From Bacteroidales bacterium (GTDB lineage Bacteria > Bacteroidota > Bacteroidia > Bacteroidales > UBA4417): a DNA stretch of 64,000 bases. A program made the translations under genes and the position numbers. Each line of letters opens with the position of its first letter. The stretch's first letter is position 1. Below the pieces are notes generated by a model, which was not told the DNA's origin, ran no database searches, and saw only the letters and a program-made list of their open reading frames with translations. Below, piece by piece: positions 52,604 to 63,426 of this stretch. The stretch is from NCBI GenBank assembly GCA_016707785.1, contig JADJGZ010000015.1:79895-143894 (forward strand), written 5' to 3'.

Positions 52604-54970
52604 TTACTTGTTTTTTGGGATTGAAAACCTGAAGGTATAACTCACAGATGGTATCATCTGGAATAAGCTTACTCTTTTCAAAGCTTTGCTACCTCTTGAG
52701 TCAGTTCCGAAGTAATAATAAAATGGGTTTTTACGGTTGTACACATTATACATTCCTAAGTTCCAGGAGCTTGTGCCCCATTTAGTTTCCTTCGAACGTG
52801 TGAATGAAACATCCAGCCTGTGATAATCGGCTGCCCGATATGAATTCCGTTTGTCAAAGGTTTGAATTTCCCATCCATCGGGCCCGGGAAATTTAATCGT
52901 AGCAAGGGTAACTGCATTCCCGGTTCCATAAACCCATTCCGCAGAAAAATCCCACTTATCATCCAACTTATGCATTAAAACAATGGAAATGTCATGCCGC
53001 CTGTCGAATTTGTAAGGGAAGGTTTCTCCATAGTTTATATCCGGAAATGTGCGGTTGCTCCATGATAATGTGTACCCGATCCAGCCTTTGGTCCGGCCTT
53101 CTTTTTTCTGCAGCAGTATCTCCATTCCATATGAATTCCCTTTTCCACTGGTAACCTTTTCTTCCCAGTTGGAATTTGAGTTCAGGTAGGTTGCACCTTC
53201 GGTATATTCTATAATATGATTCATCCATTTATAGTATCCTTCTACCGAGACGAGGTAATTACGACGGAATGTCCTGGAAATACCTGCAGCTACCTGTTTT
53301 GATTGCTGGGGTTTGATGGAAGAAGTGGATGGAACCCAAAGGTCAGTAGGTAATCCAATGGATGAATTAGTCAGCAGGTGGATATTTTGTTGCATACTGG
53401 CAAATGAAGTCTTCGCGATCCAGTCATCAGGAAGCAGGTAACGAACCGAAACCCTGGGTTGCAATGAATGATAAAACTTCTTGTCTACCAGGAAAGATGA
53501 ATAATGTAAACCGAAGTTAGCTTTAAGCCGCTCATTAAATTGGTAGTCATCCTCAAAGTAAATGCCTGTTTCCAAAGCCCGGACTGGATTTGGGCCAGAT
53601 GTGCTATCATTAATATTCGTATTGGATTCCTCAATATTAACGGTATTCACACCGGGTTGGAAAGTATGAAAAGTGGAAAGTAACCCAAATTTGATGAAAT
53701 GTGAAGGATTAGGCATATAATCTATATCCGCCTTTATCGCGAAATCCCTGATCCCCGACAGATATCGGATTGAATACATTTTAGTGGTGGTCGATGTATC
53801 TGTAACCACGATGGATTCCTGGAAGTCTTTAACCGTGAAATTATAGTTACTGTATGTGAATGCAAGGTTCCCAAACGTTTTTTCATTGATCTGGTGATTC
53901 CATTTCGCTGAGGATGTCAGGTTTCCCCACGAAAGTGACGATTTACTCTGTTCCTTATAAATCACACCATCATAAAGGTATTCATAAGGAAGTACGTCAT
54001 TATAATACTCATCTTTACCATTATAAACACTCAGGTATAGCCTGTCTTTCTCCGAAATAATATGGTTGACCTTTGCATTCAGGTCATAGAAAAAGAGTCC
54101 GTTCTTGTTATACTCAGTAGTAACTCCTCTAACAATGGGCTGGGCCAGGTAATCGATATAAGTTCTTCGTCCCGTTACAATGAACGATGTTCTATCTTTC
54201 AGGATTGGCCCTTCTACCATAAGCTTGGAGCTGATCAGACCCAGGGATCCTTCGACATTCAGCTTTTTCATATTTCCCTCCTTCATCCTGATATCTACTA
54301 CTGATGACAATCTTCCACCATACCTTGCCGGAAATCCACCTTTTATAAGTTCGACATTCTTAATTGCATCAGCATTGAAAATGGAGAAAAATCCCAATAA
54401 ATGCCCGGCATTATAAACAGGGGCATCATCAAGAAGAATGAGGTTTTGATCAGGGCCACCACCTCTGACATAGAGTGCGCTGCTTCCTTCAGTTCCTGAT
54501 TGAACCCCGGGTAAAAGCTGAAGCGACTTCAAAATATCAGTTTCCCCCATAAACGATGGCAGGCTTTTCATTTGCTGAATCGGGATGTTAATACTGCTCA
54601 TTCGGGAGGATTGTTCCAGTAATTCGCTGCCTGATGCAGTAATATCTACCTGTTGGAGAGTGAGCGACGATTTGAGGAGAACCATCAAGTTCATGTTGCC
54701 ATTCAGATTGATTTCTTCAAATTTTGTTGAGTACCCTATATAGCTGAAACGCAGGAGATGGTTTCCGGCAGGAAGAGTGATGCTGAAAAAACCATAGGCA
54801 TTGGTAGAAGTGCCTTTAAGACTGGCTTTTTCAAAAATATTGGCACCTGGTAATACTTCCATACTCGCTGTATCCTTGATATAACCACTAATGGTAAAGG
54901 ATTGTGCCGATAAAAGCAGGATATTAAGCAGAAAGATGATGACTAGGAGAAGCCTGGTGAATACCTGCAT
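52604..54970 (-). CDS. TonB-dependent receptor with carboxypeptidase-like N-terminal domain
   Basis: 788 residues. After a signal peptide (1-23) comes the CarbopepD_reg-like domain (about 25-105, SGYIKDTASMEVLPGANIF), a plug with ALYVRGGGPDQNLILLDDAP (about 165-185), and a 22-strand outer-membrane barrel ending in Phe-Arg-Phe-type strand. It imports a large ligand using TonB energy. The DUF4249 gene is its partner. There is no SusD gene, so this is not a starch-utilisation-type pair. Confidence 0.94.
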   Translation of the reverse strand: MQVFTRLLLVIIFLLNILLLSAQSFTISGYIKDTASMEVLPGANIFEKASLKGTSTNAYGFFSITLPAGNHLLRFSYIGYSTKFEEINLNGNMNLMVLLKSSLTLQQVDITASGSELLEQSSRMSSINIPIQQMKSLPSFMGETDILKSLQLLPGVQSGTEGSSALYVRGGGPDQNLILLDDAPVYNAGHLLGFFSIFNADAIKNVELIKGGFPARYGGRLSSVVDIRMKEGNMKKLNVEGSLGLISSKLMVEGPILKDRTSFIVTGRRTYIDYLAQPIVRGVTTEYNKNGLFFYDLNAKVNHIISEKDRLYLSVYNGKDEYYNDVLPYEYLYDGVIYKEQSKSSLSWGNLTSSAKWNHQINEKTFGNLAFTYSNYNFTVKDFQESIVVTDTSTTTKMYSIRYLSGIRDFAIKADIDYMPNPSHFIKFGLLSTFHTFQPGVNTVNIEESNTNINDSTSGPNPVRALETGIYFEDDYQFNERLKANFGLHYSSFLVDKKFYHSLQPRVSVRYLLPDDWIAKTSFASMQQNIHLLTNSSIGLPTDLWVPSTSSIKPQQSKQVAAGISRTFRRNYLVSVEGYYKWMNHIIEYTEGATYLNSNSNWEEKVTSGKGNSYGMEILLQKKEGRTKGWIGYTLSWSNRTFPDINYGETFPYKFDRRHDISIVLMHKLDDKWDFSAEWVYGTGNAVTLATIKFPGPDGWEIQTFDKRNSYRAADYHRLDVSFTRSKETKWGTSSWNLGMYNVYNRKNPFYYYFGTDSRGSKALKRVSLFQMIPSVSYTFRFSIPKNK

Positions 54971-55168
54971 AAACTAAAGTATAATGTACGAATGAAAAGT
55001 TATTGTTCAAACGGTTTAAATGTAAAGATATTATGAGGTGAGTTAGATATATTAATGATTTTTAACTAATCATAGTCCCTTATTTCACGGGGGAGTAGCA
55101 CATTTATTTTGTTGATTATTTCTGTAAAACTTCTTTATGAAAAAGGGAAGAAGAGCAGAGGCATCCAT

Positions 55169-55176
55169 TAATTTTG
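55169..55176 (+). promoter_or_regulatory. -7 box (TAATTTTG) for xth
   Basis: A full TAnnTTTG match 19 bases before the ATG; it supports the ATG at 55195 over an upstream TTG. Confidence 0.45.
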
Positions 55177-55194
55177 CATTCCGATTGGAATCTT

Positions 55195-55960
55195 ATGAAG
55201 ATAATCTCCTATAATGTCAACGGTATCCGGGCTGCAATCGGCAAAGGACTAATTGAATGGATAAAGTCTGCTGATGCTGATATTGTCTGTTTCCAGGAGA
55301 TAAAAGCCCAGGTTGATCAGATACCGATCCTTGAATTTGAAGCCCTTGGGTACCAAACTTATTGGTTTCCTGCTCAGAAAAAGGGTTATAGTGGCGTTGG
55401 AATATTGACCCGTAAACAGCCGGATCGCGTTTTGTATGGCATTGAACATCCCCTTTATGATTTTGAAGGACGATTTCTGAGGGCTGGATTTTGGGGATAT
55501 TAGTGTTATTTCGGTTTATCATCCATCCGGTACAACAGGTGAACATCGCCAATCCTTTAAAATGGAATGGCTGGATTATTTCCTGAAATATACCATTGAG
55601 CTCCTTAAAACACGACCAAATCTCATCATTTCCGGGGATTATAACATTTGTCATAAGGCCATCGATATCCACGACCCTATACGCAATGCTACCAACAGCG
55701 GATTTCTCCCTGAAGAACGTGCCTGGGTGACCACATTCCTTAATGTCGGATTCATCGACTCATTCAGGTATTTTATCAAAGAACCTCATCATTATTCCTG
55801 GTGGAGTTATAGGGTAAATGCCAGGGAAAGGAATCTGGGCTGGCGTATTGATTATCATATGGTCAGCGACCCACTTGAAAACCGAATGAAACGTGCCGCC
55901 ATCCTCCCAATGGCAAAACACTCGGATCATTGTCCTGTATTACTGGAGATTGATTTTTAA
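55195..55960 (+). CDS. xth: Exodeoxyribonuclease III (one frameshift)
   Basis: Repairs abasic sites and 3' blocks in DNA. The N-terminus MKIISYNVNGIRAAIGKGL, IVCFQEIKAQ, the central ISGDYNICHKAIDIHDP, and the C-terminal KHSDHCPVLLEIDF carry the metal and catalytic residues. As read the frame stops at 55503. Removing one G from the pair at 55486-55487 gives FLRADFGDISVISVYHPSG and a full protein of about 254 residues. The rest is intact, so a base error is likely. Confidence 0.88.
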
Positions 55961-56017
55961 AAGGCTGGATAGATTTCTATTTCAGCTAAAGCTTATTCAT
56001 CATGTCAATTCAAAATT

Positions 56018-56962
56018 ATGAAACTAAAAACCCTGCTTCTTTTCCTGATCATAGGATCCATGAGTCTTATGTCATGTGTTTCAACAAAAAAGTATAATGA
56101 TCTTGCGGGCAGATGCAAGTCTGAAAATGAACGCTTGTCAGCAAAAGTCGATGAACTCACCACCCAGGTGAATGAGCTCACTGCCGAAAATCAAAAGATT
56201 AAAAAAGATAATGCCAGGATGAAGGCTGATACTACTGAACTTTCATCCAAACTGCGGGTACTTACAGCTGATTATGAAGAATTGGACAGGTCGTATGAGA
56301 TGCTAAAGGCTCAGAGCACAGGCAATGAGGAGGAAACACAACGGATAATGGCTGAATTAAAGGCAGCCCAGGATGACCTGCTGTCCAGGGAAGATAAACT
56401 CCGGGTATTGCAATCAGAACTTGACCAGAAAGGGAAGAACCTGTTAGAACTTCAATCTGCAATAGCAAAGAAAGATTCAATCACCCAGGCTTTACGCAAA
56501 GCCGTTGCCGATGCCCTGATGGGTTTCGAAGGGAAAGGCCTTTCTGTTCATATGAAAGATGGGAAAGTATATGTTTCGATGGAAGAAAAGCTACTCTTCG
56601 CATCGGGAAAATGGGAAGTTAGTGCTGAAGGCATATCAGCATTAAAGAATATATCAAAAGTGCTGGAAAAAAATAAAGATATCAATGTCCTCATCGAAGG
56701 TCATACTGATAATGTGCCTTACAATGGTACCGGACAAGTAAAGGATAACTGGGATCTTAGCGTGATGCGTGCTACATCTATTGTAAAAATCATCCTGGCC
56801 AATGCTAAAATTGATCCTAAACGACTCACCACTGCAGGAAGAAGTGAATACCTGCCGGTAGACCCATCAAATTCAGCCCCGGCCCGCGCCAAGAACAGGC
56901 GGACAGAAATCATTCTTACCCCTAAGCTGGATGAATTGCTGCAAATCATCGGTGGAAATTAA
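56018..56962 (+). CDS. OmpA-family lipoprotein with coiled coil
   Basis: 314 residues. The lipobox SLMS-Cys gives Cys20. A long coiled coil (about 25-165) leads to the OmpA_C peptidoglycan-binding domain with IEGHTDNVPY and RATSIVKIIL, AKNRRTEIILTP. It tethers the outer membrane to peptidoglycan. It precedes carA, separated by two hairpins. Confidence 0.92.
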   Translation: MKLKTLLLFLIIGSMSLMSCVSTKKYNDLAGRCKSENERLSAKVDELTTQVNELTAENQKIKKDNARMKADTTELSSKLRVLTADYEELDRSYEMLKAQSTGNEEETQRIMAELKAAQDDLLSREDKLRVLQSELDQKGKNLLELQSAIAKKDSITQALRKAVADALMGFEGKGLSVHMKDGKVYVSMEEKLLFASGKWEVSAEGISALKNISKVLEKNKDINVLIEGHTDNVPYNGTGQVKDNWDLSVMRATSIVKIILANAKIDPKRLTTAGRSEYLPVDPSNSAPARAKNRRTEIILTPKLDELLQIIGGN

Positions 56963-56968
56963 TGAATG

Positions 56969-56991
56969 CTGCCTTCTTAATTGAAAGGCAG
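56969..56991 (+). terminator. Hairpin after the OmpA-like gene
   Basis: A 7-bp stem (56969-56975 with 56985-56991); only a weak T-run follows, so termination may be partial. Confidence 0.45.
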
Positions 56992-57014
56992 ATTACTTAA
57001 AAAGATCTTTGAAA

Positions 57015-57044
57015 TGAAAGGGTGCCGGTGTTGGCCCCCTTTCA
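57015..57044 (+). promoter_or_regulatory. Leader hairpin of carA
   Basis: A perfect 8-bp stem (57015-57022 with 57037-57044) around a GC-rich loop, 27 bases before the carA ATG. It may be an attenuator; no known riboswitch was recognised. Confidence 0.45.
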
Positions 57045-57070
57045 GCATGTACCCATGCCAAATCAGAATT

Positions 57071-58144
57071 ATGAGAGATCACATTTTAGCAAAACTTGTT
57101 CTGGAAGATGGAACTATTTTCAAAGGAAAATCCTTTGGTTATCAAGCCTCCGTTGCAGGTGAAGTCGTTTTCAATACTTCAATGACAGGCTACCCTGAAA
57201 GCTTAACCGACCCATCCTATGCTGGACAGATCCTGGTAGCGACTTATCCGCTTATCGGTAATTATGGCGTACCAATGAGTGTTGAAGAAGATGGCATGCT
57301 CAGATACCTTGAATCCGATCGGATACAGGTAAGTGGACTGATAGTTTCTGATTATTCCTTTGAATTTAGTCATTGGAATGCAGGTGAAAGTCTTTCAGAT
57401 TGGTTGATACGAAACAAAATTCCAGCGATTTACGGGATCGATACAAGGGCATTGACGAAAATTATCAGGGAAAAAGGGGCGATGCTTGGAAAAATAGTTT
57501 TTGAAGGAGCTGATATTGATTTTCTGGACCCTAATGAACAGAATCTTGTTGACCAGGTAAGTTGTAAAGAAGTACAGAGGTATGGAAATGGCAGGACAAA
57601 AATACTTCTGATCGATTGTGGTGTTAAGAATAATATTATCAGGCATTTCCTTAAAAGAGACACTACGGTAATCCGCGTCCCATGGGATTTTGATTACCGG
57701 AATGAAGAATATGACGGACTGTTTATTTCAAATGGCCCGGGCAATCCAAAAATGTGTGTGGCAACCATTGAACATCTTTCCTGGTCACTGAAGCAGGATA
57801 TCCCCATTTTTGGGATTTGTCTGGGTAATCAATTATTAGCGCTGGCTTCAGGTGCTGATACCTATAAGCTGAAATATGGCCACCGAAGCCATAATCAACC
57901 TGTATTGCAGGTAGGAACCAACCGTGCATTCATAACTTCACAAAACCATGGGTTTGCCATTGATAACAAGAGCCTTGGAAATGACTGGGAGCCTTTCTTT
58001 ATTAACCTGAATGATGGAACAAATGAAGGAATCCGGCATAAAGCCCTTCCGGTTTTTTCTGTACAATTTCATCCTGAAGCATCGTCTGGCCCTACAGATA
58101 CCGAATACCTTTTTGATGAATTTATACAGAAAATAAGGCCATAA
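57071..58144 (+). CDS. carA: Carbamoyl-phosphate synthase small subunit
   Basis: 357 residues from the ATG at 57071. The frame opens earlier (TTG 56981), but that extension lies in the hairpins and lacks family similarity. The amidotransferase nucleophile is Cys250 (GICLGNQLLALASG), with the His-Glu pair in VQFHPEASSGP. It supplies ammonia to CarB for arginine and pyrimidine synthesis. Confidence 0.95.
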   Translation: MRDHILAKLVLEDGTIFKGKSFGYQASVAGEVVFNTSMTGYPESLTDPSYAGQILVATYPLIGNYGVPMSVEEDGMLRYLESDRIQVSGLIVSDYSFEFSHWNAGESLSDWLIRNKIPAIYGIDTRALTKIIREKGAMLGKIVFEGADIDFLDPNEQNLVDQVSCKEVQRYGNGRTKILLIDCGVKNNIIRHFLKRDTTVIRVPWDFDYRNEEYDGLFISNGPGNPKMCVATIEHLSWSLKQDIPIFGICLGNQLLALASGADTYKLKYGHRSHNQPVLQVGTNRAFITSQNHGFAIDNKSLGNDWEPFFINLNDGTNEGIRHKALPVFSVQFHPEASSGPTDTEYLFDEFIQKIRP

Positions 58145-58267
58145 TAGATGAAGAGGTATTAGGAATGTATTAAACAGCGATCATCACTTTAAATACATTT
58201 AACCTGGTGGTAAATAGAATTTCATAAAGAAAAATAATTTTAACAAAATTCAAAATACTGATTGGTA

Positions 58268-61200
58268 ATGAAGAAAGTCCTGGTACTTGGCAGTGGCGCA
58301 CTCAAGATTGGAGAAGCAGGTGAGTTTGATTATAGCGGTTCACAAGCTCTGAAAGCACTGAGGGAAGAAGGCATCTTCTCCATTCTCATTAATCCTAATA
58401 TCGCCACTGTTCAAACCTCTGAGGGTATAGCTGACAAGATTTACTTTCTGCCTGTTACCCCATTCTTTGTTGAAAAAGTCATTAAAAAAGATAGACCTGA
58501 TGGAATTCTACTTGCCTTTGGAGGACAGACAGCGCTCAACTGTGGTGTAGAACTTTATCAGTCAGGAATACTTGAAAAATATGGAGTTGAGGTGATGGGT
58601 ACGCCGGTAAGTGCCATTATGGAAACTGAAGACCGTGAACTTTTCGCTCAAAAGCTACACAGTATTAATGTAAAGACCCCAAAAAGCATTGCTGTTACTT
58701 CCATTGAGGCTGCCCTGGAAGCATCGGATGAACTTGGTTTTCCAATCATCGTAAGGGCTGCTTATACCCTTGGTGGTCAAGGTTCAGGGTTTTGTTATAA
58801 CAGGGACGAATTGCTGAAATTGGCTGATAAAGCCTTCTCCTACTCCAACCAGATTTTGGTGGAAGAATCTCTTAAAGGCTGGAAAGAGGTGGAATATGAA
58901 GTGGTACGCGATTGTTACGACAACTGTATCACTGTCTGCAATATGGAGAATTTTGATCCATTAGGAATTCATACCGGGGAAAGTATTGTAGTAGCACCCT
59001 CACAAACACTTACCAACAATGAGTATCATAAACTTCGCCGACTGGCGATCCAGATTGTAAGGAGTGTTGGGATAGTTGGTGAATGTAATGTTCAGTATGC
59101 TTTAGATCCGCAATCAGAAGATTATCGTGTTATAGAGGTGAATGCCCGGCTTTCACGTTCTTCAGCGTTAGCTTCCAAGGCTACCGGATACCCATTAGCC
59201 TTTGTGGCAGCCAAACTGGCTATGGGTTATGGGCTGCATGAATTGAAAAATAGTGTAACCCGCACTACTACTGCCTTTTTTGAACCGGCCCTTGACTACA
59301 TTGTGGTTAAAATTCCTCGTTGGGATCTTAATAAATTCATGGGAGTATCCAAAGAGATTGGATCCAGCATGAAAAGTGTCGGAGAGATCATGGCAATTGG
59401 CAGGACCTTCGAGGAAGCAATTCAGAAAGGTCTTCGAATGGTAGGGCAGGGGACCCATGGATTCGTGGGAAATAGCGACATTGAATTTACTGATATCAGG
59501 AAAGCGCTTTCAGAACCTACTGATATGCGTATTTACTCAATAGCCAGTGCTTTCGAGGCAGGGTTTAGTGTAGAAGAAATCCATGAGCTTACCCGAATTG
59601 ATAACTGGTTCCTTGTTAAGTTAAGAGGAATCTACGAAACCATGCAGGAGCTTAGTAAATATCAGCATTTAGAAGAACTGGAAACTGATTTTTTATTGCA
59701 TTGCAAACAACAAGGATTCTCTGATTTCCAAATTGCCCGTTTTGTGCTCAAATCGCCGGGTAACCTGAAGGCTGCTCTTCTGAAAGTGCGTGTTTTGAGG
59801 AAGCAGCTTGGGATTGTACCCTATATCAAACAAATTGATACGCTGGCTGCTGAATACCCTGCATTAACGAATTATTTGTACATGACCTATAATGCCACGG
59901 AACATGATGTTATTTGTGAACGTGACAATAAGTCTGTGATTGTTTTAGGTTCTGGAGCATACAGGATTGGCAGTTCCGTAGAATTCGACTGGTGTTCCGT
60001 AAATGCACTGTCCACTGCAAGAAAAGAAGGTTACAGGGGGGTGATGATAAATTTCAATCCCGAAACTGTAAGTACCGATTATGATACTTGCGACAGGCTT
60101 TATTTTGATGAGCTCTCCTTTGAACGAACAATGGATATCATCGACCTGGAACAACCTTTTGGAGTGATCGTTTCAACAGGGGGGCAAATAGCCAATAACC
60201 TGGCTATGCGGCTTCATGAACAACAAGTCCCTATCCTTGGGACTTCCCTGAAAGTATTGATAGTGCTGAAAACAGGCATAAATTCTCATCTTTGCTTGAT
60301 AGCCTTGATATCGATCAGCCAAGGTGGAAAGAACTCTCAAATCTTGAGGAAATTCATCGTTTTGTTGAGGAAGTGGGTTTTCCTGTTCTGATCAGGCCTT
60401 CCTACGTACTATCAGGTGCGGCAATGAATGTAGTTTCCAATGAGCAGGAACTGGACTTTTTCCTTACCCTGGCTGCAAAAGTCTCCAAGGAATACCCGGT
60501 GGTTGTGTCGGAATTTGTGCAAAATGCTAAGGAAATTGAGATTGATGCGGTTGCTGATAAAGGCGAAATCCTTGCCTACGCCATCTCTGAGCACATAGAA
60601 TTTGCTGGTGTACATTCAGGAGATGCCACAATGGTGTTTCCTGCACAGAAGATGTATTTTGAAACAGCCAGGAGGATCAAGAGAATTTCCCGCGATATTG
60701 CCCGTTCCCTCAATATCTGTGGGCCTTTCAATATGCAGTTCCTGGCCAAGGACAATGATATCAGGGTAATCGAATGTAACCTGAGGGCTTCCCGCTCATT
60801 CCCTTTTGTTTCTAAGGTGATAAAAGTGAATTTTATTGAACTGGCTACAAAGGTGATGTTGGGGATTCCGGTTGTTAAACCTGAAAAGAGCGCCTTCGAT
60901 CTGGATTACATTGGAGTTAAAGCCTCACAGTTCTCCTTCTCGCGATTGCAGGCTGCCGACCCGGTACTTGGTGTTGAAATGGCATCAACCGGTGAAGTTG
61001 GATGTATTGGCGAAAATTATTACGAAACACTTTTAAAAGCAATGCTTTCCGTTGGATATAAGATTCCAAAGAAAAATATTCTGCTTTCAACCGGTGATGC
61101 CCGTTCAAAAGTGGAATTGCTTCAAAGTGCAAGAATGCTAAAGGAGAGAGGATTCCATCTCTTTGCTACACGCGGCACTGTAGCTTTCCTGGAAGAAAAT

Positions 61201-61470
61201 GGCGTAGATTCTACCATGCTGCATTGGCCAGATGAAGATGCTCAACCTAATATCCTTGAATACCTTAGGGAACGCAAAATCGACCTGGTGATAAATATTC
61301 CGAAAAATTTATCCCGCACTGAATTAGCTAACGACTATACCATAAGAAGATCAGCAGTGGATTTTAATATACCACTCATTACAAATGCGCGACTTGCCAG
61401 CGCATTTCTTTATGCAATCTGCAAACTCGATCTTGAGGACCTGGTGATAAAAAGCTGGGACGAATATTAG
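58268..61470 (+). CDS. carB: Carbamoyl-phosphate synthase large subunit (one frameshift)
   Basis: About 1067 residues after correction. Two ATP-grasp halves: VLVLGSGALKIGEAGEFDYS and VIVLGSGAYRIGSSVEFDW open them. The C-terminal MGS-like domain (VELLQSARMLKERGFHLFAT) binds regulators. As read, the frame stops at 60391; adding one C to the run at 60246-60248 gives ILGTSPESIDSAENRHKF and runs on to 61470. It is 123 bases after carA. Confidence 0.92.
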
Positions 61471-61472
61471 GA

Positions 61473-62189
61473 TTAATTGTTGCTAATAAAAACTTCGTAC
61501 TTACCCGGTTTCAGGATATCGAAGGTAAGATTGCACTGCTTTAGGGTTTCCGCAACCTTGATGGTGAAATGAAGTTCGCATTGTACTGGTAGCTGATAGT
61601 TTAGAATTAAAATTTTAAGATTCTGATCCAGTTTATAGCCTGAAGAAATCTCGACAGTCAGGTCGTGAGGGATATATTTACGCATCACACTTTCAAACGC
61701 TAACTGAATACTGTTTTCAGTATCTCCGGTTTTCTTAATCGAATAATATTCAATACCGGTTATATTGGTAACCCGGTATTCCTCTTCCTGCTTAATTTCT
61801 CCTATGTAATCATTCTCTTCCCAAACACCTGCAAGTGTGGTTGTTTTTCCATTTACAGTGTATTTAAATTTTCCTTTCCCGTTTTTAAGGCCATTCTTCC
61901 ACTCACCATTAAATACATCACCATTTTGATAGGTATAGGTTCCTTTTCCATCTGGCAAACCTTTACGGAAGGAACCCTTATAAGAATCAATTCCCTTAGC
62001 AGAGCCTTGTCCATCTGCCAGACTATCCTTGCAATCTCCTTTATAGCTGCCAGAAATCTCTTTCAAAAGTACCTTGCACTCAGAACTGCTTTCTTGTGCG
62101 GTAATCCCGGGCAGTAAAAATATCTGAGAAACAATGATCAATAGCAGTATTGATATCAACCTGGGGTAATGAATCAGATTATACTTCAT
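61473..62189 (-). CDS. MORN-repeat exported protein
   Basis: 238 residues. A signal peptide (about 1-30) precedes four MORN repeats (about 47-118: YKGDCKDSLADGQGSA, YKGSFRKGLPDGKGTY, FNGEWKNGLKNGKGKF and a divergent one). A beta-rich C-terminal domain follows with two cysteines that may pair. Function unknown. It converges with carB, 2 bases apart. Confidence 0.85.
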   Translation of the reverse strand: MKYNLIHYPRLISILLLIIVSQIFLLPGITAQESSSECKVLLKEISGSYKGDCKDSLADGQGSAKGIDSYKGSFRKGLPDGKGTYTYQNGDVFNGEWKNGLKNGKGKFKYTVNGKTTTLAGVWEENDYIGEIKQEEEYRVTNITGIEYYSIKKTGDTENSIQLAFESVMRKYIPHDLTVEISSGYKLDQNLKILILNYQLPVQCELHFTIKVAETLKQCNLTFDILKPGKYEVFISNN

Positions 62190-62357
62190 AAATGGATAAA
62201 ATTTAGGATGATTGACGCGATGTGAAATTATTATAAATCAAGATGCAAAATATTACCCGGTTCAATCAATATTCAGTTTTATTGATTGTTGTTTTTAACT
62301 TATTGGATGTGTATATCCAATGAGAATTTTAACCATTCAATACAATAAAATTCTAAA

Positions 62358-63227
62358 CTAATCAAGCCTGTTTTCAGCCATAGCTTTCAATTTCTGCAAC
62401 GAAAGAGGGAACTTCTCATTCATATGTTCCATATATTCCGGGAGAGTATCTACTTCTACTGTTAGACGGGTCATATCATCGTCCTGTTTTAACCTGTAAA
62501 TCTCAAATGCACCGGTCCATTTCCGGGTTTCCTCATCCAGGGGAATTTCCTTGAAGTCGCTCATATAGCCTATATGTTTAAGGATCATGAGCTCATTTTC
62601 CTTAACAAACTCTATATCAGAATACATTCCTTCACCTAATGGTACCAGGAATTGTACCCTCTCACCTTTTGCAAGTTCACCTTTATAATAACTTCCTTCG
62701 CAAAAAGGAGAAGTCCATTCAGTATAAGATTCAGGATTCCAGAGTAATTTCCATACCAATGAAACTTCTGCTTTGATTTCAATGTTGAAAACCAGCTTTT
62801 GGATGTGATAAAGGTAGTTTCTTAACAGGTTCTTCAGAATGGCTTCCCAGCCTGCGGCGAAGTTTTCCCTTAGAAAGGCTGTTCCTCCATCTGCAAAATT
62901 CTCCACTCCATCATGTGTAATCCGAACCAAAGTCTTGTCATCTTCCGGCATAATTTCCCATGTGACCAGGGAACTGCCCTTTGAATGATCGGGATAAGAC
63001 CAGGTATGTGCAAAAACTATGGGAGGTTCAATTCGGGTAATCTTACAACGATGCAGAAATTCCCTGGTTTCACCACTCTCATAGAAATAGAAATCATTTC
63101 CTTCCACGGCAACAAAATCCTGTACATCGAAGTACCATTTTTTCATTGCTTCAACATTGGTAAGTGCTTGCCAAATCTGATCAGGAGTGGTATCGAATCT
63201 TTCGGTGAATATGATAGGATTGTTCAT
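62358..63227 (-). CDS. Double SRPBCC (AHSA1-like) domain protein
   Basis: 289 residues made of two tandem START-like ligand-binding domains (about 5-142 and 143-287). ERFDTTPDQIWQALTN opens the first and IEIKAEVSLVWKLLWN the second. Most relatives are single-domain, so this is a fusion or duplication. Ligand unknown. A TATCTTTG box lies 23 bases upstream. Confidence 0.88.
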   Translation of the reverse strand: MNNPIIFTERFDTTPDQIWQALTNVEAMKKWYFDVQDFVAVEGNDFYFYESGETREFLHRCKITRIEPPIVFAHTWSYPDHSKGSSLVTWEIMPEDDKTLVRITHDGVENFADGGTAFLRENFAAGWEAILKNLLRNYLYHIQKLVFNIEIKAEVSLVWKLLWNPESYTEWTSPFCEGSYYKGELAKGERVQFLVPLGEGMYSDIEFVKENELMILKHIGYMSDFKEIPLDEETRKWTGAFEIYRLKQDDDMTRLTVEVDTLPEYMEHMNEKFPLSLQKLKAMAENRLD

Positions 63228-63249
63228 AGTTTTTTATTTTGGATGAAAA

Positions 63250-63257
63250 CAAAGATA
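63250..63257 (-). promoter_or_regulatory. -7 box (TATCTTTG) for the SRPBCC gene
   Basis: A full TAnnTTTG match 23 bases before the ATG on the minus strand. Confidence 0.5.
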
Positions 63258-63426
63258 TTATGTTGAATACTTGAAATTGATGAAAAGTTCAATTTTAGGC
63301 ATGCAACTATTGAAGTGATTTTCTGTACGGATCAATTTACTACACACTTCTTTATCAATACTTTGAGTTATCTTAACTATTTACAATTTCACTACTGAAA
63401 ATCATTATAAAACTTTTGAGTGTTGT

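Noticed and set aside
56981..57070. N-terminal extension of carA from a TTG start
   Set aside because: The extension lies within two hairpins and does not resemble the CarA N-terminus.
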